From Bacillota bacterium (GTDB taxonomy: Bacteria > Bacillota > Clostridia > DSM-8532): DNA of 8,435 bases. The notes below the pieces were generated by a model that worked only from the letters and a program-made list of their open reading frames with translations, ran no database searches and had not been told where the DNA came from. Positions 5,971 through 8,435 of this stretch are shown here, piece after piece; the stretch's first letter is position 1, and the number at the start of each line of letters is the position of its first letter. The translations under genes were made by a program, and so were the position numbers. The stretch is taken from the NCBI GenBank assembly GCA_023459915.1, contig JAEWSN010000116.1, forward strand, positions 1 through 8,435, given 5' to 3'.

Positions 5971-7880
5971 ACAAAACCGAACCGCTTGGGCGCTGGACAA
6001 AGGAAAAATCAGAAGAGCTGTATGGCATCAAAAACTGGGGCGCAGGCTATTTTACCGTTTCAGACAAGGGTGAAGTGCTGGTGGATCCAAGCGGCGCGCA
6101 AAGTGCCGTCAGCCTCATGGACATCATCTCCGGCATCCGGGAGCGCGGCATGGACATGCCCGTGCTGCTCAGGTTCGAAAACCTCTTGGACGCACAGATT
6201 TCCTTTTTGAACAATTCATTCCGAAAGGCCATGAAAAAGCTCAACTACCAGGGAGAATATCGTGGCGTCTACCCCATCAAGGTCAACCAGCAGCAGCAGG
6301 TTGTGGAAGAGGTCACGCGGTTCGGCCAGCGATATCATCATGGTCTGGAAGTGGGCAGCAAGCCGGAGCTGGTGGCCGCGTTGGCGCACATGCGCGACAA
6401 GGAAGCCTGCCTCATCTGCAACGGCTACAAGGACGCGGAGTTCATCGATCTTGGCCTGTATGCCGTGAAAATGGGCTTCAAATGCTTTTTCGTCATCGAA
6501 ATGCCAGGCGAGCTCGATCTCATCATCGAGCGGTCGAAGGCCCTTGGGGTCAGACCCCATATCGGCATCCGCATCAAGCTGTCAGCCAAGGCGGGGGGGC
6601 ACTGGACGGAATCGGGCGGAGATCGCAGCATCTTTGGTCTGCGCATTTCCCAGATCATCGAGATGGTGGACACGCTGCGCGAGAAGGGCATGCTCGACTG
6701 TCTGCAGCTGCTGCATTACCATCTCGGCTCGCAGATTCCCAACATCCGGGACATCCGTTCGGCCGTGCTCGAGGCCACCCGGGTATACGCGGAGCTGGTC
6801 GCCGAGGGGGCACCCATGGGATACCTGGACCTCGGGGGCGGTCTGGCTGTGGATTATGACGGTTCGAGCACCAACTACACGAACAGCCGCAACTACACGG
6901 TGGAGGAGTATTGCACGGACATTGTCGAGGCGGTCATGACCTCGCTCGATGCCAGTGAAACCCCGCATCCCATCATCATCACCGAATCCGGGCGGGCCGT
7001 CGTCGCCTATTACTCGGTGCTGCTGTTCAATGTGCTTGACATCGAGAAGTTCACCCTGTACGACTTGCCTGAAACGCTGCCGGAGAACACCACCGAGCAG
7101 GTGCGCAACCTTTACGATGTGCTCGGGAGCCTTTCCCACAAGAACCTGCAGGAGTGCTACAACGACGCGCTGTACTACCGCGACGAGATTCGGGACATGT
7201 TCAAGCATGGCCGGATCACCCTGCGGGAGCGCGCGTTCGCGGAGAAAATCTTCTGGAACACCATCCACATCATTGCCAAGGAGAAGAAGAAGCTCAAGCA
7301 CTTCCCGCCGGATCTCGAGGACATCGAGAGCGCCGTGGCGGACATCTACTATTGCAATTTCTCCGTGTTCCAATCCATCCCTGACAACTGGGCCATCGAC
7401 CAGCTGTTCCCGGTGATGCCGCTGCACCGCCTGCTGGAGCTGCCCAAGCGCAACGCGGTCATCGCGGACATCACCTGCGACTGCGACGGCAAGATAGACC
7501 GGTTCATCGATTTGCACGATGTCCGCAATACGCTGCCGTTGCACGAGATGAAAAACGGCGACGACTATTACCTGGGCATTTTCCTGGTGGGGGCCTATCA
7601 GGAGACGCTGGGAGATTTGCACAATCTCTTTGGGGATACCAATGTGGTGAGTGTGCGCATCGATGAGGACGGGCATTACGACCTCGTCCGCGAAATCCAT
7701 GGCGATTCGGTGTCCGATGTGCTGACCTATGTGGAGTACGATCCCAAGGCCATGCTCACCCGTTTCCGGGAAACGGCGGAGGAGGCCATCCGGGAAGGGC
7801 TCATCTCCGTGACAGATCGTCGGGACATCATGGCCGCGTACGACAACGGCCTGCGCGGGTACACCTATTACGAACGGTGA
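5967..7880 (+). CDS. speA: Biosynthetic arginine decarboxylase SpeA
   Basis: PLP enzyme converting L-arginine to agmatine and CO2, the first step of the arginine route to putrescine and spermidine. At 637 residues it is close to E. coli SpeA (658). Domains: N-terminal barrel with the PLP Schiff-base lysine K105 in VYPIKVNQQQQVVEEV; EVGSKPEL (128-135); GIRIKLSAKAGGHW (200-213); HYHLGSQIPNIRDI (250-263); the phosphate-binding glycine loop LDLGGGLAVDYDG (287-299); and TESGRAVVAYYSVLLFNV (339-356). The C-terminal sheet domain carries DITCDCDGKIDRFID (501-515), where the Cys-Asp pair belongs to the active site contributed across the dimer (E. coli-type enzymes read CDSDG). The helical insert at about 360-470 is the SpeA-specific segment lacking in ornithine and diaminopimelate decarboxylases. 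AAAGGA at 5953-5958 supports the start. An ATG at 5962 reads only Met-Ala-stop. Transcribed divergently from znuA. Confidence 0.97.
   Translation: MNKTEPLGRWTKEKSEELYGIKNWGAGYFTVSDKGEVLVDPSGAQSAVSLMDIISGIRERGMDMPVLLRFENLLDAQISFLNNSFRKAMKKLNYQGEYRGVYPIKVNQQQQVVEEVTRFGQRYHHGLEVGSKPELVAALAHMRDKEACLICNGYKDAEFIDLGLYAVKMGFKCFFVIEMPGELDLIIERSKALGVRPHIGIRIKLSAKAGGHWTESGGDRSIFGLRISQIIEMVDTLREKGMLDCLQLLHYHLGSQIPNIRDIRSAVLEATRVYAELVAEGAPMGYLDLGGGLAVDYDGSSTNYTNSRNYTVEEYCTDIVEAVMTSLDASETPHPIIITESGRAVVAYYSVLLFNVLDIEKFTLYDLPETLPENTTEQVRNLYDVLGSLSHKNLQECYNDALYYRDEIRDMFKHGRITLRERAFAEKIFWNTIHIIAKEKKKLKHFPPDLEDIESAVADIYYCNFSVFQSIPDNWAIDQLFPVMPLHRLLELPKRNAVIADITCDCDGKIDRFIDLHDVRNTLPLHEMKNGDDYYLGIFLVGAYQETLGDLHNLFGDTNVVSVRIDEDGHYDLVREIHGDSVSDVLTYVEYDPKAMLTRFRETAEEAIREGLISVTDRRDIMAAYDNGLRGYTYYER
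6546..6558. repeat. 13-bp perfect palindrome GGGGTCAGACCCC, copy 2 (in speA)
   Basis: Identical to 5049-5061. It lies in the speA codons for LGVRPH (residues 193-198) and uses an AGA arginine codon. Both copies are followed by ATATC within one base when read in the same sense. Confidence 0.7.
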
Positions 7881-7897
7881 CGTGCCGCAATGGCACG
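7881..7897. other. Hairpin directly after the speA stop
   Basis: CGTGCC and GGCACG form a perfect 6-bp stem with a 5-nt loop (GCAAT), beginning at the base after the speA TGA. There is no T-tract, so it is not a standard intrinsic terminator; it may stabilise the 3' end of the mRNA. Confidence 0.45.
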
Positions 7898-7919
7898 GGA
7901 ACAGCACAAGGACGGGGGC

Positions 7920-7947
7920 CCGGGAAGCTCAGCTGTACGCTTCCCGG
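7920..7947. terminator. 9-bp hairpin between converging genes, possible terminator
   Basis: CCGGGAAGC (7920-7928) pairs perfectly with GCTTCCCGG (7939-7947) around a 10-nt loop. It is about 40 nt after the speA stop and overlaps the end of the minus-strand small ORF, whose stop codon is in the loop. Neither strand has a proper run of T after the stem, so intrinsic termination is uncertain. Confidence 0.4.
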
Positions 7948-8057
7948 TGCTCCCGTTTGCATTCATACATGAAAGCATCCGAGGCATGCATGATCTGCTG
8001 GTGGTCATGGAACGCCTGATGGAACGCGACCATGCCGAAACGCACGGATGTCTTCAC
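7929..8057 (-). CDS. Candidate 42-residue small protein, unknown function
   Basis: A short frame on the minus strand starts at GTG (plus 8055-8057) and ends at TGA (plus 7929-7931). A strong site, GGAAGGA (plus 8066-8072), lies 8 nt before the GTG. The product begins MKTSVRFGMVAFHQAF and ends CKREHREAYS, with five histidines and one cysteine. It has no hydrophobic segment and probably forms one or two helices. About 31 of 42 third codon positions are G or C, as expected for a gene in this GC-rich DNA. It starts 25 nt after the stop of the zinc-ribbon gene, so it could be the last gene of that transcript. An in-frame ATG at residue 9 is a second possible start. No family is recognised. A plus-strand frame crosses the same bases but lacks a ribosome-binding site. 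Confidence 0.4.
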   Translation of the reverse strand: MKTSVRFGMVAFHQAFHDHQQIMHASDAFMYECKREHREAYS

Positions 8058-8082
8058 TGGATGAATCCTTCCCTATACGAAA

Positions 8083-8435
8083 TTATCCCTGTTGCGGTGC
8101 GCCACAATTGGGGCAGAATGCGGCGGCCTGATCCATTTTTGTGCCACATTGGCCGCAGAACTTGACAGCGGGTGCCGCCGCGGGCGGCGGCGCTGCCTGT
8201 TGTGATGTTGCCGCCGCGGGCGGCGGCGCTGCCTGTTGTGATGTTGCCGGTGGCGGGGGTGGCGGTGCCTGTTGCGGTGTGGCTGGTGCTTGTGGCGCCG
8301 GTTGCGAAGCCGCGGGCTGCCCGCCGGCGGGCATGGCCTGCAGCGGTGTTGCGGACGCTTTGACGGCCGTGTCAAAAAAGGCCGTCAGGGCCTGCTTGAG
8401 CTGGCTTCCGGTGACTGTCTGGTGATTGGCGGCAG
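8083..8435 (-). CDS. Zinc-ribbon protein, C-terminal part (5' end outside window)
   Basis: The frame is open from the right edge to TAA at 8083-8085, giving at least 117 residues. It continues upstream of the internal ATG 8334 with sequence such as TGSQLKQALTAFFDTAVKA, so the true start is outside. Next comes a low-complexity Ala/Pro/Gln linker, with 12-residue repeats TSQQAAPPPAAA (twice, identical) and TPQQAPPPPPPA. The protein ends in a zinc ribbon, FCGQCGTKMDQAAAFCPNCGAPQQG, with two CxxC knuckles about 15 residues apart. This C-terminal ribbon after a flexible linker is seen in many bacterial proteins of varied function, including SPFH/virion-core-like proteins and membrane proteins of stress responses. 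The visible part does not show which one this is. Role unknown; the ribbon most likely binds zinc structurally. Confidence 0.85.
   Translation of the reverse strand, partial: AANHQTVTGSQLKQALTAFFDTAVKASATPLQAMPAGGQPAASQPAPQAPATPQQAPPPPPPATSQQAAPPPAAATSQQAAPPPAAAPAVKFCGQCGTKMDQAAAFCPNCGAPQQG
8174..8281. repeat. 36-nt tandem repeats in the zinc-ribbon protein linker
   Basis: Units 8174-8209 and 8210-8245 are identical over all 36 bases; 8246-8281 is a diverged third unit. The period is 12 codons, so gain or loss of units only changes linker length. Identity between the first two suggests recent duplication or homogenisation. Confidence 0.85.

Noticed and set aside
5744..6031. 95-codon minus-strand frame over the speA start and the intergenic repeats
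   Set aside because: Overlaps the speA start and the znuA promoter; its Pro/Gly-rich end is a translation of the 24-nt repeats.
6582..7907. 441-codon minus-strand frame over speA
   Set aside because: Antisense shadow of speA; the product has no recognisable domain, while speA carries all expected active-site motifs.
7890..8165. 91-codon plus-strand frame after speA
   Set aside because: No ribosome-binding site; runs into the zinc-ribbon gene antisense and crosses the hairpin at 7920-7947. The minus-strand 42-codon frame explains the region better.
8174..8281. 36-nt units as a CRISPR array
   Set aside because: The units abut without spacers, keep a 12-codon frame and encode a protein linker.

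Overview
This window is GC-rich chromosomal DNA from a bacterium, most likely Gram-negative. It holds a clade-3-type catalase, a YbaN/DUF454 membrane protein, ZupT, a znu-type ABC importer and a SpeA-type biosynthetic arginine decarboxylase. The ZnuA homologue is a lipoprotein (lipobox LTAC). That is unusual for enterobacteria but common in other phyla such as spirochaetes and some delta-class proteobacteria. I cannot name the genus.

Layout, left to right. (1) 1-902: C-terminal three-fifths of a haem catalase. (2) 968-1438: DUF454 inner-membrane protein, possibly co-transcribed with the catalase. (3) 1557-2372: ZupT, a ZIP-family metal importer. (4) 2388-5711, minus strand: a compact four-gene operon read leftwards, znuA (lipoprotein binding protein), znuC (ATPase), znuB (permease) and a Fur-family regulator, probably Zur. 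The regulator runs tail-to-tail into zupT with 15 nt between the stops. (5) 5712-5966: divergent control region between znuA and speA. It holds a good sigma70-type promoter for znuA, a 19-bp palindrome between that promoter and the znuA start (candidate Zur operator), three 24-nt imperfect tandem repeats, and an 18-codon leader reading frame that overlaps the speA start by ATGA. (6) 5967-7880: speA. (7) 7881-8082: hairpins and, on the minus strand, a previously untracked 42-codon small ORF with a strong ribosome-binding site. (8) 8083-8435, minus strand: C-terminal part of a zinc-ribbon protein with a Pro/Ala/Gln linker built from 36-nt repeats.

The theme is zinc acquisition and its control. 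An ABC importer and a ZIP importer lie together with a dedicated Fur-family sensor. Histidine-rich stretches recur in ZnuA, in the ZupT loop, at the Zur N terminus and at the ZnuC C terminus. The zinc system itself is of known type. The less ordinary material is in the repeats (hexapeptide and decapeptide repeats in ZnuA, the 24-nt intergenic array, the 36-nt array), the speA leader ORF, the small ORF at 7929-8057, and an exact 13-bp palindrome found inside both znuA and speA. I did not find a convincing wholly new defence or mobile system here.
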